Shown in pieces: positions 8,849 through 17,825 of a DNA stretch of 64,000 nt (position 1 is its first letter; the number at the start of each line of letters is the position of its first letter). Position numbers and translations under genes: made by a program. Below the pieces are notes generated by a model. That model made no database searches. It was not told the DNA's origin and saw only the letters and a program-made list of their open reading frames with translations. The stretch is from Nostoc sp. ATCC 53789 (GTDB lineage: Bacteria; Cyanobacteriota; Cyanobacteriia; Cyanobacteriales; Nostocaceae), in NCBI RefSeq assembly GCF_009873495.1, contig NZ_CP046703.1:2790001-2854000 (forward strand), given 5' to 3'.

Positions 8849-11671
8849 TTAACTAACTTTGAAAGCCTCGACAGTCTCTTGTAACTGTTGAGAAATCTCC
8901 ACCGTTTGTTGTAGAGATTCGGAAACTTGACGAGAAGAATCACTGGTGCGTTGTGATATAGCAGCAATATCTTTCATCAATTGGCTAACACTTTGTGATG
9001 TTTCAACTTGAGATGCAGTTGCACTGGAAATCGACTGTACTAAGGAGTCAATTTGACGCGATACATCTAAAATTTCACTCAAGCTTTGTTTCGCCTCCTC
9101 CACGATTAGAGTCCCTTCTACCACTTGGGTAGTGCCTATTTCCATCGCTTGAACCACTTCACTGGTTTCTCGTTGGATATTTTCAACAATTTGTTCAATT
9201 TCTTGGGTTGCTGCGGCACTTCTGACTGCTAATTCGCCGACTTCTTCAGCAACTACGGCAAAACCTTGACCTTCTTCACCTGCACGCGCTGCTTCAATGC
9301 CGGCGTTAATGGCTAGTAAGTTAGTTTGAATGGCGATTTGGTTAATCAAGGAAACTACACGGGAAATTTGTTGCGAAGATTCTCCCAAACGTTTCACCTT
9401 CTTAGCAGTTTCACCCACAGTTTCCCGTAAAGATAGGATATTTTGTACTGTCAAATCCATCGCGTGTCCACTCTTGGTAGCAGTGTTAGCGGCATGATTG
9501 GCAACGAAAGCAGCTTTTTCGGCGCTTTCGGCTACAGCTTTCATGGATTGGGTCATTTGGTCAACAGCATCTAGGGTGCGGTTGATTTCGGCAGCTTGCG
9601 TAAGCGCTTCTTCTGCTAGGTGGCGCATTGCTCCTTCGTTAGAGCCAATGGCAGTATTAACGTGGGTGGCAGCTTTTTGAACTTGGGTAACAATATCGCG
9701 GAGACTTTCGACAATTGAGTTGAAAAAGTCGGCAACAGTGCCGATTTCTCCAGCCGTCACGTCTGCACGTACCGTCAAGTCGCCTCTGGCTGCACCTTCT
9801 ACGTCGTTGAGTAGTTCTAAAAGTTGTTGTTGCAGTGTTTCTTTTTGATGCCGTTCATCGTCAGAATCGGTGATTCCAATATTCCTAACTTGTTCTATCT
9901 CCTCTAATAACTTGGCTTGTTCTAAGGCATAGCCAACTTGAGTTGTTATCTGTTGAAATAAGTCAATTTCCGGCTGTTGCCAAATATGAACAGTTTCGCA
10001 ATGATGAGCAATTAATAAGCCTAAAAGTTTTTCTTGAGCAAGAATTGGTACAACCAAATTACCTTTTACGGCAAATTTTTCTAATAGTTGAATGTAACTA
10101 TTGGCATTTTTCAAACTTTGGTCTTGATGAATATTTGCAACTGCTTGCACCTGTCCATCACTCTCGATTTCTATATAACGTTCCCGAAAATAAGGATCGT
10201 CGATTTTCACTCCGAGCATTTCCGGCCAATTACCAGTTACCGACTCCGCAACAACAACGCCATCCCGATTATCTGAATTCAGGCTATAAATTATTACTCG
10301 GTCTGTTTTTAGAACTTGCTGAACTTCTTTCACTGCTGCGTGATAAATATCTTCAGTTTTCAGACTTCTCCGAATTCGTAAGGTAATATCTGCTAGTAAT
10401 TTTGCCCCTTCAACATCTACTTCTTGTTCTTTAACTAAAACCTGCAATTGTTCGGCCATCAGGTTGATATTTGCACTCAATACCCCTAATTCGTCTTCTC
10501 TTTCGATTTCCACACGGGTATTGAATTTACCTTGACCAAGCTTTGTTAATGCCGCAGTTGCATTGAGAATTGGCAGTGTAGTAAGTTTAGCTAACCAAGA
10601 TGCGATCGCACCCACAATCAATGCTGTCAGTGCTGTACCAATCGCTATAGTCCACAACAATTGTCTTTGCGGCTCAAATACAGTTGCAGTGTCTGTGGAC
10701 AAAAGTACTTGCCAGTTTAAATCAGGTAAGCCATCTAGCTTGGTGGCTGGTACGTAGCTGACTAATTTTTGTTTTTTGTCCGTTTTAGGAACATCTATAA
10801 AACTATCTACCTTGTTTGCTGTCAGCAGTTTGGGTAAATTAGCATACTCTCCCTTTGCCTCTTTCCCCAATAATCCCTTTTGGGGACTCAAGAAAACTGT
10901 TCCTGAAGCATCAAGCAACTGGTATTGTTGTCCATTGGCTACGTAGTTTTTGATGACTTCTTCTAAGGATGTTACAGGCAGCCGCGCTCTTACTACACCA
11001 ATGGTTTGACCTGTCCTTTTCTCTTTCACAGGTGCAGCTATATAAATACTCACTACACCAGCATTTTTTACTGCTTCCGGTTTACTGATGACAGGAGTAT
11101 CTTTTTGTAAAGCATCTTGAAAGTAGGTAAAGTCTTTTTGATTTTCCAGGGGTTCGCCTGTGGATTGGACAATTAAATTACCTTGACGATCAAAAACAGC
11201 CACGCTGTCATAAGCTTTGTAGACTTCGACAATTCGATCTAAAACTGCTTGTTTTTGTGAATTGCTGATACTATCTTGGGAACTTGTCAAAAAAGGCAAA
11301 CTTGATATTACCTGAATATCTCCGTAGCGTCCCCACATGAAGCGGTTAATTTTATCACTTAAACCAGTTGCTTCAGCTTGTTGAGACTGGGTAATTTGCT
11401 TAGTAATGGACTTGTTGGCAAAAGTAAAAGCGATCGCACCAATGCCCAATACTGGTATTGTACCGATTGCGATCGCTAAAATAGTCGCCTTCTTAGCCAA
11501 TCCGAGTTTTGTAAAAAAGGCAAAAGCCTGATTCAGCGAAGAATTATTAGCAGTTCCGCTACTATTCTTAGTTGGTAGTTTTATGACACCACTAGTTATT
11601 TTTTGCGATGAAATTAGCGATGCTCTATTTTGAGCGCTGTTACCTTGATTTGTGTTGGTTTTATTAAACAT
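8849..11671 (-). CDS. hmpD: Methyl-accepting chemotaxis protein with HAMP and GAF domains
   Basis: A 940-residue receptor. A cytosolic N-terminus is followed by a membrane helix ([20 protein letters not shown]), a roughly 230-residue periplasmic dCache-like sensor, a second helix ([20 protein letters not shown]), a HAMP domain, a GAF domain (about 430-590; [20 protein letters not shown]), a further HAMP-like segment ([20 protein letters not shown]) and a signalling coiled coil. The hairpin tip, normally [19 protein letters not shown], is present. It should couple to the CheW and CheA of the same operon. The GAF lacks the obvious Cys needed to attach a bilin, so light sensing is not predicted. 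The start ATG at 11671 is preceded by AGGAGAAC on the coding strand. Confidence 0.88.
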   Translation of the reverse strand: MFNKTNTNQGNSAQNRASLISSQKITSGVIKLPTKNSSGTANNSSLNQAFAFFTKLGLAKKATILAIAIGTIPVLGIGAIAFTFANKSITKQITQSQQAEATGLSDKINRFMWGRYGDIQVISSLPFLTSSQDSISNSQKQAVLDRIVEVYKAYDSVAVFDRQGNLIVQSTGEPLENQKDFTYFQDALQKDTPVISKPEAVKNAGVVSIYIAAPVKEKRTGQTIGVVRARLPVTSLEEVIKNYVANGQQYQLLDASGTVFLSPQKGLLGKEAKGEYANLPKLLTANKVDSFIDVPKTDKKQKLVSYVPATKLDGLPDLNWQVLLSTDTATVFEPQRQLLWTIAIGTALTALIVGAIASWLAKLTTLPILNATAALTKLGQGKFNTRVEIEREDELGVLSANINLMAEQLQVLVKEQEVDVEGAKLLADITLRIRRSLKTEDIYHAAVKEVQQVLKTDRVIIYSLNSDNRDGVVVAESVTGNWPEMLGVKIDDPYFRERYIEIESDGQVQAVANIHQDQSLKNANSYIQLLEKFAVKGNLVVPILAQEKLLGLLIAHHCETVHIWQQPEIDLFQQITTQVGYALEQAKLLEEIEQVRNIGITDSDDERHQKETLQQQLLELLNDVEGAARGDLTVRADVTAGEIGTVADFFNSIVESLRDIVTQVQKAATHVNTAIGSNEGAMRHLAEEALTQAAEINRTLDAVDQMTQSMKAVAESAEKAAFVANHAANTATKSGHAMDLTVQNILSLRETVGETAKKVKRLGESSQQISRVVSLINQIAIQTNLLAINAGIEAARAGEEGQGFAVVAEEVGELAVRSAAATQEIEQIVENIQRETSEVVQAMEIGTTQVVEGTLIVEEAKQSLSEILDVSRQIDSLVQSISSATASQVETSQSVSQLMKDIAAISQRTSDSSRQVSESLQQTVEISQQLQETVEAFKVS

Positions 11672-11731
11672 AAAAATAGTTCTCCTAACTATGTGAATAA
11701 GAACACTAAAAATCCTTTTTAGTAGTACATT

Positions 11732-12229
11732 TTAATCACTGCGGAGAATAGAAGACTGCCCAATTGCCTGTGCATCTAATACCAGCAAGATTTCTTCTTG
11801 TTGGACAACGCAGCCACATAAATAAGGAACTAAACTGGATGCCACTTGTCCTATAGGAGAATGAATCTCATCAGCAATGAACTTAGTTGTACCTTTGATT
11901 TCTTGCACAACTAAACCTAGCACTAATGATTCAACTTGGATAACGATCGTACTGTATTGCCGCAGTCGATAATCGAGAGATTCTAAATTGAGCATTCTTG
12001 GTAAATCAACTACCCAAATTATCCGACTCCGCCAATTCATTAATCCTAATATGCAGGTGGGCATATTAGGCATTGAAGTTACAGATTCAATAGGTACAAG
12101 AATTGCTTCTTGCGTATGCTTCATTGATAAAACAGCAGCAGTCTGTTGATTTAGCTGAAACTTTAGATAACTGTCTGCTAAATTATTTTGATTTGGTTTT
12201 AAAGGAAGTGTAATGTTTGTACTAGTCAT
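11732..12229 (-). CDS. hmpC: CheW-like coupling protein
   Basis: 165 residues with the CheW fold signatures: FQLNQQTAAVLSMKHTQEAI at the start, then TCILGLMNWRSRIIWVVDLP and LVVQEIKGTTKFIADEI. CheW bridges the receptor hairpin and the CheA regulatory domain at the inner membrane. It lies 4 bp after the CheY gene and 60 bp before the receptor gene, all on minus, so it is probably co-transcribed. Assignment as HmpC/PilI comes from its position. Confidence 0.85.
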   Translation of the reverse strand: MTSTNITLPLKPNQNNLADSYLKFQLNQQTAAVLSMKHTQEAILVPIESVTSMPNMPTCILGLMNWRSRIIWVVDLPRMLNLESLDYRLRQYSTIVIQVESLVLGLVVQEIKGTTKFIADEIHSPIGQVASSLVPYLCGCVVQQEEILLVLDAQAIGQSSILRSD

Positions 12230-12233
12230 TGAT

Positions 12234-12611
12234 TCAAATTACCACCGATTTAATAGTACGTAGGAGATGTTCGCGGGTGTAAGGTTTAGTTATGTAGGCA
12301 TCTGCACCTTGTCTCATTGCCCATAAACGGTCAATCTCTTGGTTTTTAGAACTACAAATCACAATCGGCACTTTTGCAGTAATCGGATTTCTTCTCAGAG
12401 AACGACACAATTCAAATCCGCTCATCTCTGGCATTACTACATCAGTAACTATCGCATCTGGTTTTTCTAACACAGCTTTTTCTAAACCCTCTTTTGCACC
12501 ACTTGCTTTAATTACGTTGTAACCACTCTCTTTGAGATAATGGCTCATTAATTCCAATTCACTGGGAGAATCTTCTACAATCAAAATTGTGCCAAGTAAA
12601 GTTAGACTCAC
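12234..12611 (-). CDS. hmpB: CheY-like response regulator (single receiver)
   Basis: 125 residues comprising one receiver domain: acidic pocket in LIVEDSPSEL, acceptor Asp in DAIVTDVVMPEMSG, conserved Ser/Thr region IVICSSKNQ and Lys in DAYITKPYT. No output domain. It is likely phosphorylated by the CheA hybrid of this operon. The gene order PatA-like, CheY, CheW, receptor, CheA corresponds to PilH/HmpB in related clusters. Confidence 0.85.
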   Translation of the reverse strand: MSLTLLGTILIVEDSPSELELMSHYLKESGYNVIKASGAKEGLEKAVLEKPDAIVTDVVMPEMSGFELCRSLRRNPITAKVPIVICSSKNQEIDRLWAMRQGADAYITKPYTREHLLRTIKSVVI

Positions 12612-12679
12612 TATATAAATCTCCTAAAAAATAACTTAAGGCGATTAAATTTGCTTATAGTTATTGGTTGCTACTAAAA

Positions 12680-13747
12680 TTAACCAAGATGTTTAAAAAC
12701 CATTTTTAGTAATTCTGATTGTGTAAAAGGCTTAGTCAAATATCCTGACGACCTAACCATTTTCGCTTTTGCCCTGTCGATAAATCCTGTTCTACCAGTC
12801 ACCATAATGATAGGTGTGTGTTTAAAAGCTGAATGTTTTCGTAATAAGGAACATAGCTCATAACCATCTAAGCTTGGCATCTCAACATCTAATAAAATCA
12901 GATCGGGCTTACTCCGCAAAATTTGCATTAAAGCCTTCACCGGATCGTTTATCATCACAACAGAAAATGTATTTTCATCCAAAAAGTGTTTAATAGAATT
13001 TAAAACTGTTTGGCTATCATCAATGCAGGCAATTGTATATAGTTTTTTGGTAGCAGGTAGTTGATTAGTTTTATTATTTTCAGGAATATCAAAGTTGATT
13101 GATATCGGCAACTTTTGCCCAAGTTTTATTTGTAGTGGTGGCTGAGTTTGAGATGGTTGTATTTTAGATAAAACTTGGGAACCTGCACCAGACGGAATTG
13201 ATGACTGGATATTTTGCCGATTTCTTAACTGTCTTTGACAGTGTTCAACAAGTAACCGCAAATCCAGGCGACAGAACTTTGGTAGCTCATCCAAAGAGCT
13301 TTCCGGGCTGAATTCATAGCTACCTTCTTTTAAACACAGGAATGATTCCAGTACTTCTTTTGCCAATTCGTCTATCAGGCTTGCTGCTTGCACAGCAGTA
13401 ATATAATCCTGATTGACTAACCAACAAATAGCTTGGTAATCCGCATTGGGTATTGATTGATGTTCATTCTTCGTCTCAAACATCAGCCGCATTTGCACGC
13501 GAGTGGCGCTGTTGAGAGCAGGAATCTGCTGGCTTAAGCGTCGCAAGTGACTGTCAAGCCGCTCAAACAGTTTATCTGAATAGGAGGCATAAGTAAGTTT
13601 ACCGTCCTCTAGATAAATTGACCAAGAAACTATTCCAGTAAATATGCTTAAGCACCCTGTAGCACGGCGGCTGGTTAATTGTGCCAACAGAGATAGTGGA
13701 TGTAGTTTCTGGAACAACCTGTAGCTACCTATAGGAGTTGTGCTCAT
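12680..13747 (-). CDS. hmpA: PatA-like response regulator (PATAN domain plus receiver)
   Basis: 355 residues. The first 170 or so form a PATAN/DUF4388-like domain (LHPLSLLAQLTSRRATGCLS and SWSIYLEDGKLTYAS). A low-complexity linker follows, then a C-terminal receiver with DD in IACIDDSQTV, acceptor Asp in DLILLDVEMPSLDG, and Lys in SGYLTKPFT. This architecture is shared with PatA of Anabaena and PilG of Synechocystis. As first gene of the Che operon it corresponds to PilG/HmpA. The promoter should lie in 13748-13820, but I see no convincing boxes. Confidence 0.82.
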   Translation of the reverse strand: MSTTPIGSYRLFQKLHPLSLLAQLTSRRATGCLSIFTGIVSWSIYLEDGKLTYASYSDKLFERLDSHLRRLSQQIPALNSATRVQMRLMFETKNEHQSIPNADYQAICWLVNQDYITAVQAASLIDELAKEVLESFLCLKEGSYEFSPESSLDELPKFCRLDLRLLVEHCQRQLRNRQNIQSSIPSGAGSQVLSKIQPSQTQPPLQIKLGQKLPISINFDIPENNKTNQLPATKKLYTIACIDDSQTVLNSIKHFLDENTFSVVMINDPVKALMQILRSKPDLILLDVEMPSLDGYELCSLLRKHSAFKHTPIIMVTGRTGFIDRAKAKMVRSSGYLTKPFTQSELLKMVFKHLG

Positions 13748-14010
13748 TTTGCTTTTACTTCAGCTAAATTCGATACGTGTTGGCTAAATTAGTATAGAGT
13801 TATTCCACAATTGAAATCAGCTAAAAAGCATCAAACTTTTGTATTTTAAAGTACATCAGTTTATATCTAGGTTTGTGGTAAAACTCAACGAAAGTAGCGT
13901 TATTTTCAGATGAGTAAATCTTAGTAAATTCATAAATCGTTATTAATTTACTTACTGTTACTGAGATTGATAAACATCTTGCGAGAATAAGACATAAAAA
14001 TGTCAAGACT

Positions 14011-14205
14011 AGATGAAGCCACTTTCCATTGAGTAACCCCCATCTGACCACAGGAATAATACTGATTTTGTAGATAGTGATATATTTGAATTTATGTATT
14101 TACACTGAAGTAAGCTCTATTTTTGAAGGAGCTAAACGCTAGATGAAGCCACTTTGTATCGAGTTACTTCAACTTGACCACAGTAATAATACTGGTTTAT
14201 TGATA
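14011..14205. repeat. Two imperfect direct repeats 130 bp apart
   Basis: AGATGAAGCCACTTT starts at 14011 and again at 14141. Each copy continues with a similar block ending in TGACCACAG(G/T)AATAATACTG, so roughly 60 bp are repeated at about 80% identity. The copies lie in a non-coding stretch upstream of the Che operon. Function unknown. Confidence 0.7.
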
Positions 14206-14239
14206 ATAATAAATTGATTTTTTATATGTTTTAGTTTCA

Positions 14240-14520
14240 TGAACAGAGATAATAGTATGTCTTATTTCACTGTTCATACCTCGGTAGATGCTGCGGAAGC
14301 CTTACCAGCAGAATTTCTCGAAAAGTTCCAGAAAAAGTATTAGCAGCAGGATTAGTAGTTTTCCATTCTATAACTGCGTCATCGTGAGAACTTTCGATGA
14401 TATTATCTGCGCTATCAATAATTTTTTTTCACAGGAAAATCAGGAATGGGATATGTAATTTGTGCTGAGGAAATATTAGAAAATACTAAGTTGAAAAGCA
14501 AAACTAGTAGTCTGCCCCAT
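14240..14520 (+). pseudogene. Possible gene remnant, several frameshifts
   Basis: The plus strand reads as pieces of protein in shifting frames: FTVHTSVDAAEALPAEFLEK, then KVPEKVLAAGLVVFHSITAS, then ELSMILSALSII, then FTGKSGMGYVICAEEILENT ending in a stop at 14519-14521. A T8 run (about 14424) marks one frame change. The peptides fit together as one decayed gene, but I recognise no family, and chance cannot be excluded. Confidence 0.35.
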
Positions 14521-14630
14521 TAAATTTGAGGGGTAAATACGCTTGTAGTGAGGACTTTAGTCCTCAAATATTCAAGCACTAAAGTGCTTACTACAAACCT
14601 AGCGAAATTAATGGGACAGACCACTAGTTT
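14501..14630. repeat. MITE-like element with 28-bp inverted ends
   Basis: AAACTAGTAGTCTGCCCCAT (14501-14520) and the minus-strand sequence from 14630, AAACTAGTGGTCTGTCCCAT, begin matching inverted ends that agree at about 24 of 28 positions. The 70-bp core contains the palindromes GGACTTTAGTCC and GCACTAAAGTGC, which recur in similar form at 52729-52752. No ORF inside. Probably a non-autonomous element mobilised in trans. Confidence 0.7.
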
Positions 14631-14722
14631 GTCTTAATGACAATAATCTGTCACCGACAAAAAAATTAGTCACTGCACAGTATAACTACCAGCCTAGATA
14701 AGGCAATTCAATTTATTAAAAA

Positions 14723-14804
14723 TGCGGATAAAAGGACTTGAACCTTCACTCCTTTCGGAACTAGAACCTAAATCTAGCGCGTCTGCCAATTTCGCCATAT
14801 CCGC
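14723..14804 (-). tRNA. trnL-UAG: tRNA-Leu (UAG)
   Basis: The minus strand folds as a class II tRNA: acceptor GCGGATA / TATCCGC with discriminator A, D arm with GGC...GAC, anticodon stem CTAGA / TCTAG around the loop TTTAGGT (anticodon TAG), a variable arm TTCCGAAAGGAG, and T arm GGTTCAAGTCC. CCA is not encoded. The long variable arm is as expected for leucine tRNA. Confidence 0.95.
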
Positions 14805-14859
14805 ATCAGTTTACTATCATACCATAAGAAATTATTTTTGTGAATAGGGAATTAGGGGG

Positions 14860-15075
14860 ACAAGGGGAGCAGGGAGGAGAGGGACAAGGGGACAAGGGGA
14901 CAAGGGGACAAGGTGACAAGGTGACAAGGGGACAAGGTGACAAGGTGACAAGGTGACAAGGTGACAAGGTGACAAAAGTTTAGAACTTACAACAAGTCTT
15001 TCCCCTTGTCCCCAATTCTCCTTGTCCCCAGTCCTCTTGTCCCTCTGCCCCATTCCCAATGCCCAATGCCCCATA
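14860..15075. repeat. Tandem GGGGACAA / GGTGACAA repeats
   Basis: A run of about fifteen 7-8-base units (ACAAGGGG, then ACAAGGTG) is followed, after about 25 bp, by the same motif in opposite orientation (CCTTGTCCCC) and by CATTCCCAATGCCC units. Expressed as RNA the two halves could pair. It lies between tRNA-Leu and the 3' end of alr. The ORF 14832-15080 that crosses it is a low-complexity artefact. Confidence 0.85.
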
Positions 15076-15080
15076 CCCAA

Positions 15081-16268
15081 TTACATAACCGCAACACGAG
15101 GCAAACGATGCTTGAACCCGCAGAGAATTTCCCATGAAATAGTATTTAGTTGTTCTGCCCAATCGTCTGCGGAAATTTGTTCTTTTCCCTGTTCCCCTAG
15201 TAAGGTGACTACTTCTCCTTCTTGGATATTGGGTATAGCACTTACATCCAGCATCAACTGATCCATTGTAATTGTGCCGATTTGCGACACTCTCTGACCA
15301 CGAATTAACACCTGCATTTTGTTAGAAAGACTACGAGGAACGCCGTCAGCATAGCCAATTCCCACAACAGCGAGGCGAAGTTCACGCGGGGCAATAAATT
15401 TATGCCCGTAGCTAACAGCAGTTCCTGCCGCAATTGTTTTAACTTGGGTGACTCGTGCTTTAAGTTGCAAAACAGGCTTGAGGTCGATCGCATTTTGTAA
15501 ATGCGGTGCTGGGTAAAGTCCATAAACGGCTAAACCTACTCGCACAATATCGTAGTGCAATGCCGGATTTGTGAGTGCAGCTGCTGAGTTTGCCAAGTGC
15601 AAGCAAGGCACTTCAATTCCCATAGCTTTGATTTGAGCGATCGCTTCCTCAAATCGTCTATGCTGTTCTTCCATTGCCGTTGTATCAGGATCGTCTGCTG
15701 TTGCCAAATGAGAATAAATACTGGCAATCGATAGATGTGGTAAGCGCTGCACTAATTGCACAAATTCACCAGCTTGCTGCCAATTAGTTCCTAACCTAGA
15801 CATACCCGTGTCTAATTTGATGTGTACGGGCACTGGCGAACCATGATTCATGGATTCCAGAATATTGGAAAATACCAAAGCTTGCTTAGGGCTACAGAGT
15901 GTGGGCTGAAGTTTCCATTGTGCGATCGCATGAATCTGCTCTGGTGTATGAGTTGCTCCTAAAATCAAAATGGGCGCTTCAATCCCGCCTTCTCGCAATT
16001 GAATAGCTTCTGGAACTGTAGCGACTCCCAGCCAACTAGCTCCCGATTGAATTACAGTTTGGGCAACTGTCACCGCACCATGTCCATAAGCATCAGCTTT
16101 TACTACTGCCATCAACTGGGTACGCGGTGATAAAAACTGCACCAATTGCTGTACGTTGTACGACAACGCCCCCAAATCAATTTCTACCCAAGCTCGTTGC
16201 GAAAACCACGCGTAGGTGTCGCACTGCTGATTAGGAACTACACCAGGGATTTGTTTGCGACTTAACAT
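15081..16268 (-). CDS. alr: Alanine racemase
   Basis: A 395-residue PLP enzyme that interconverts L- and D-alanine for peptidoglycan. The PLP lysine is in LMAVVKADAYGHGAV near residue 59. Other family blocks are visible: HIKLDTGMSRLG, IYSHLATADD, the catalytic Tyr in AVSYGHKF, IGYADGVPRSL and TITMDQLMLDVS. The length is normal for the family. It is divergent from the HNH gene at 16662. D-alanine is made here but no Ddl ligase is nearby; the ligase-like gene at 52803 belongs to mycosporine synthesis. Confidence 0.95.
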   Translation of the reverse strand: MLSRKQIPGVVPNQQCDTYAWFSQRAWVEIDLGALSYNVQQLVQFLSPRTQLMAVVKADAYGHGAVTVAQTVIQSGASWLGVATVPEAIQLREGGIEAPILILGATHTPEQIHAIAQWKLQPTLCSPKQALVFSNILESMNHGSPVPVHIKLDTGMSRLGTNWQQAGEFVQLVQRLPHLSIASIYSHLATADDPDTTAMEEQHRRFEEAIAQIKAMGIEVPCLHLANSAAALTNPALHYDIVRVGLAVYGLYPAPHLQNAIDLKPVLQLKARVTQVKTIAAGTAVSYGHKFIAPRELRLAVVGIGYADGVPRSLSNKMQVLIRGQRVSQIGTITMDQLMLDVSAIPNIQEGEVVTLLGEQGKEQISADDWAEQLNTISWEILCGFKHRLPRVAVM

Positions 16269-16661
16269 TTGTACTGACTCCTATCCCACCACGGCTAAAC
16301 TTTCAAGTTATCTATCTATACACGCTCCTAAAAGCGAGATCAGATTAAATAGGAAGTTTAACCTTCATATTGGAAGTGATACAAGATGTTGCAGTAGTAA
16401 ACTAAAAGTTAAGATTTATGAGTAGGGAGTTAAAGGTAAATCTTATGGCTCGGTTTTTTGCTGTGTTATTTGCATTAACCTACGTAAAATCCTTGGTGTG
16501 ACGTTAGAAGTTTTACTTCCAAACTCCTAACTCTTCACTCATAACTCTTAAGTCATAAATTAATTGCCGAATTCTGCCGAAAGTATAATTTATTCTCATC
16601 TCCCTAGCAGGGTGTATTTGTGTTAACATTTATGTAAAGCTAATACCCTGAGCGCAGATAA
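16269..16661. other. Divergent intergenic region alr / HNH
   Basis: 393 bp carrying the promoters of both flanking genes. A degenerate inverted pair is visible (TATGAGTAGGGAGTT near 16418 and AACTCTTCACTCATAACTC near 16528). I see no clear operator or ORF. Confidence 0.5.
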
Positions 16662-17159
16662 ATGGGGAAGGTTTTAGTCTTAAACGCATCTTACGAACCT
16701 CTCAATATAACGAGTTGGCGGCGTGCTGTGGTTCTGTTAATCAAGGGCAAAGCAGAACGCGTAGAACACAACGGTAAATTTTTGTACTCGGATTTTCCGT
16801 TGCCGACCGTAATCCGGTTACGTCATTACGTGCGTGTTCCTTATAAAGAAATTCCTCTAACTCGCCGAAATATATTGCACCGTGATGGTCATGCCTGTCA
16901 ATACTGTGGTTACACAGGAGATGAGTTGACTTTAGACCATGTAATACCGCGATCGCGCGGCGGGGGCGATGCCTGGGAGAACATTGTGACAGCTTGTGTC
17001 CGTTGCAATGTAAAAAAAGGCAGTCGGACTCCCCATGAAGCTCACATGCCTTTACGCCATCCTCCTCGCCAACCTTATAGCAGCCTCTATTTCGAAGTCA
17101 GCAAACATCTTAAGAGTGGACTGCATACAGAGTGGCAAAAGTATGTTATAGGTCTTTGA
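16662..17159 (+). CDS. HNH endonuclease family protein
   Basis: 165 residues. The N-terminal half (KVLVLNASYEPLNITSWRRA) is a widespread cyanobacterial/bacterial extension. The C-terminal HNH domain shows CQYCG, LDHVIPRSRGG (His of the HNH motif), the Asn in WENIVTAC and VRCNVKKG. The four Cys form the zinc site. Its role is not known; it is a housekeeping-type solitary gene with no methyltransferase partner, which argues against a restriction system. Divergent from alr. Confidence 0.85.
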   Translation: MGKVLVLNASYEPLNITSWRRAVVLLIKGKAERVEHNGKFLYSDFPLPTVIRLRHYVRVPYKEIPLTRRNILHRDGHACQYCGYTGDELTLDHVIPRSRGGGDAWENIVTACVRCNVKKGSRTPHEAHMPLRHPPRQPYSSLYFEVSKHLKSGLHTEWQKYVIGL

Positions 17160-17825
17160 GCAAAAACGCAGAGGAGCAGAGGATAAAAAAGAAATACCTT
17201 ATTGCTTTGGGAGCAACCCAACAGCTTTAGTAATGGAGTGTTGAAAAATTGGCGGCTATATGGCTCGTCACAAAGGCGATCGCGTCTCGTAGATTGGCGC
17301 AATGGTCAATGCTCAAGCCTATACACTTATGTATGTGGTTCAAATTTTGCTAGGCATCCTCTCTGATTTCTGAGACTTTTCAAAGGGGATACAAACAGGC
17401 GTTGTTAATTAAAAGTAATTGTTAATTGCTCAATAGTCATAATAATGAGATTATTGAGCATAAGAATATTTGAAATATCAAGGACTAACCCTAAAGTATA
17501 AAATAGAAAGTATACCCTAAGTCAGATAAAAAATTCAGATAAAAATCCTGCTGATTCAATTTAAGGAAGAGAAAAAAGCTCCTCAAACAGATTTATGCTG
17601 CCAGATACAGCCGAATATACAAAACTTGCTTGTTTTCAGCACTCATATACCCTCTAGTGGAATTTAATTGATATCAAGCGCTGTTACTGACAAAAAATAT
17701 ACTTAGATGTATAGTGCAATGTCTTGATATTTTTGCGAAGATCAAAATAATGTGGCTACATTCAGTGAATTGCTGATCTTAGTATTTCTGAATTAAAGGA
17801 GCCTCACACTTTAAAAAAGTTCCCT
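17160..17825. other. Long intergenic region with a 33-bp inverted repeat
   Basis: 666 bp without a credible ORF. At 17428-17460 an inverted repeat has arms TGCTCAATA and TATTGAGCA around an inner, partly palindromic TCATAATAATGA. It has no T-run, so it is more an operator or mobile palindrome than a terminator. The A/T-rich remainder should hold the promoter of the DHH gene (SD-like AAAGGAGCC at about 17796). Confidence 0.5.

Noticed and set aside
13821..14051. 76-codon minus ORF
   Set aside because: No SD, no recognisable protein features, and it runs into the direct repeat at 14011.
14832..15080. 82-codon minus ORF rich in Pro, Leu and Ser
   Set aside because: It is the translation of the GGTGACAA repeat tract; low complexity only.
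16662..17159. Restriction or homing endonuclease system
   Set aside because: No methyltransferase, intron or intein context; the HNH protein is of the widespread solitary type.
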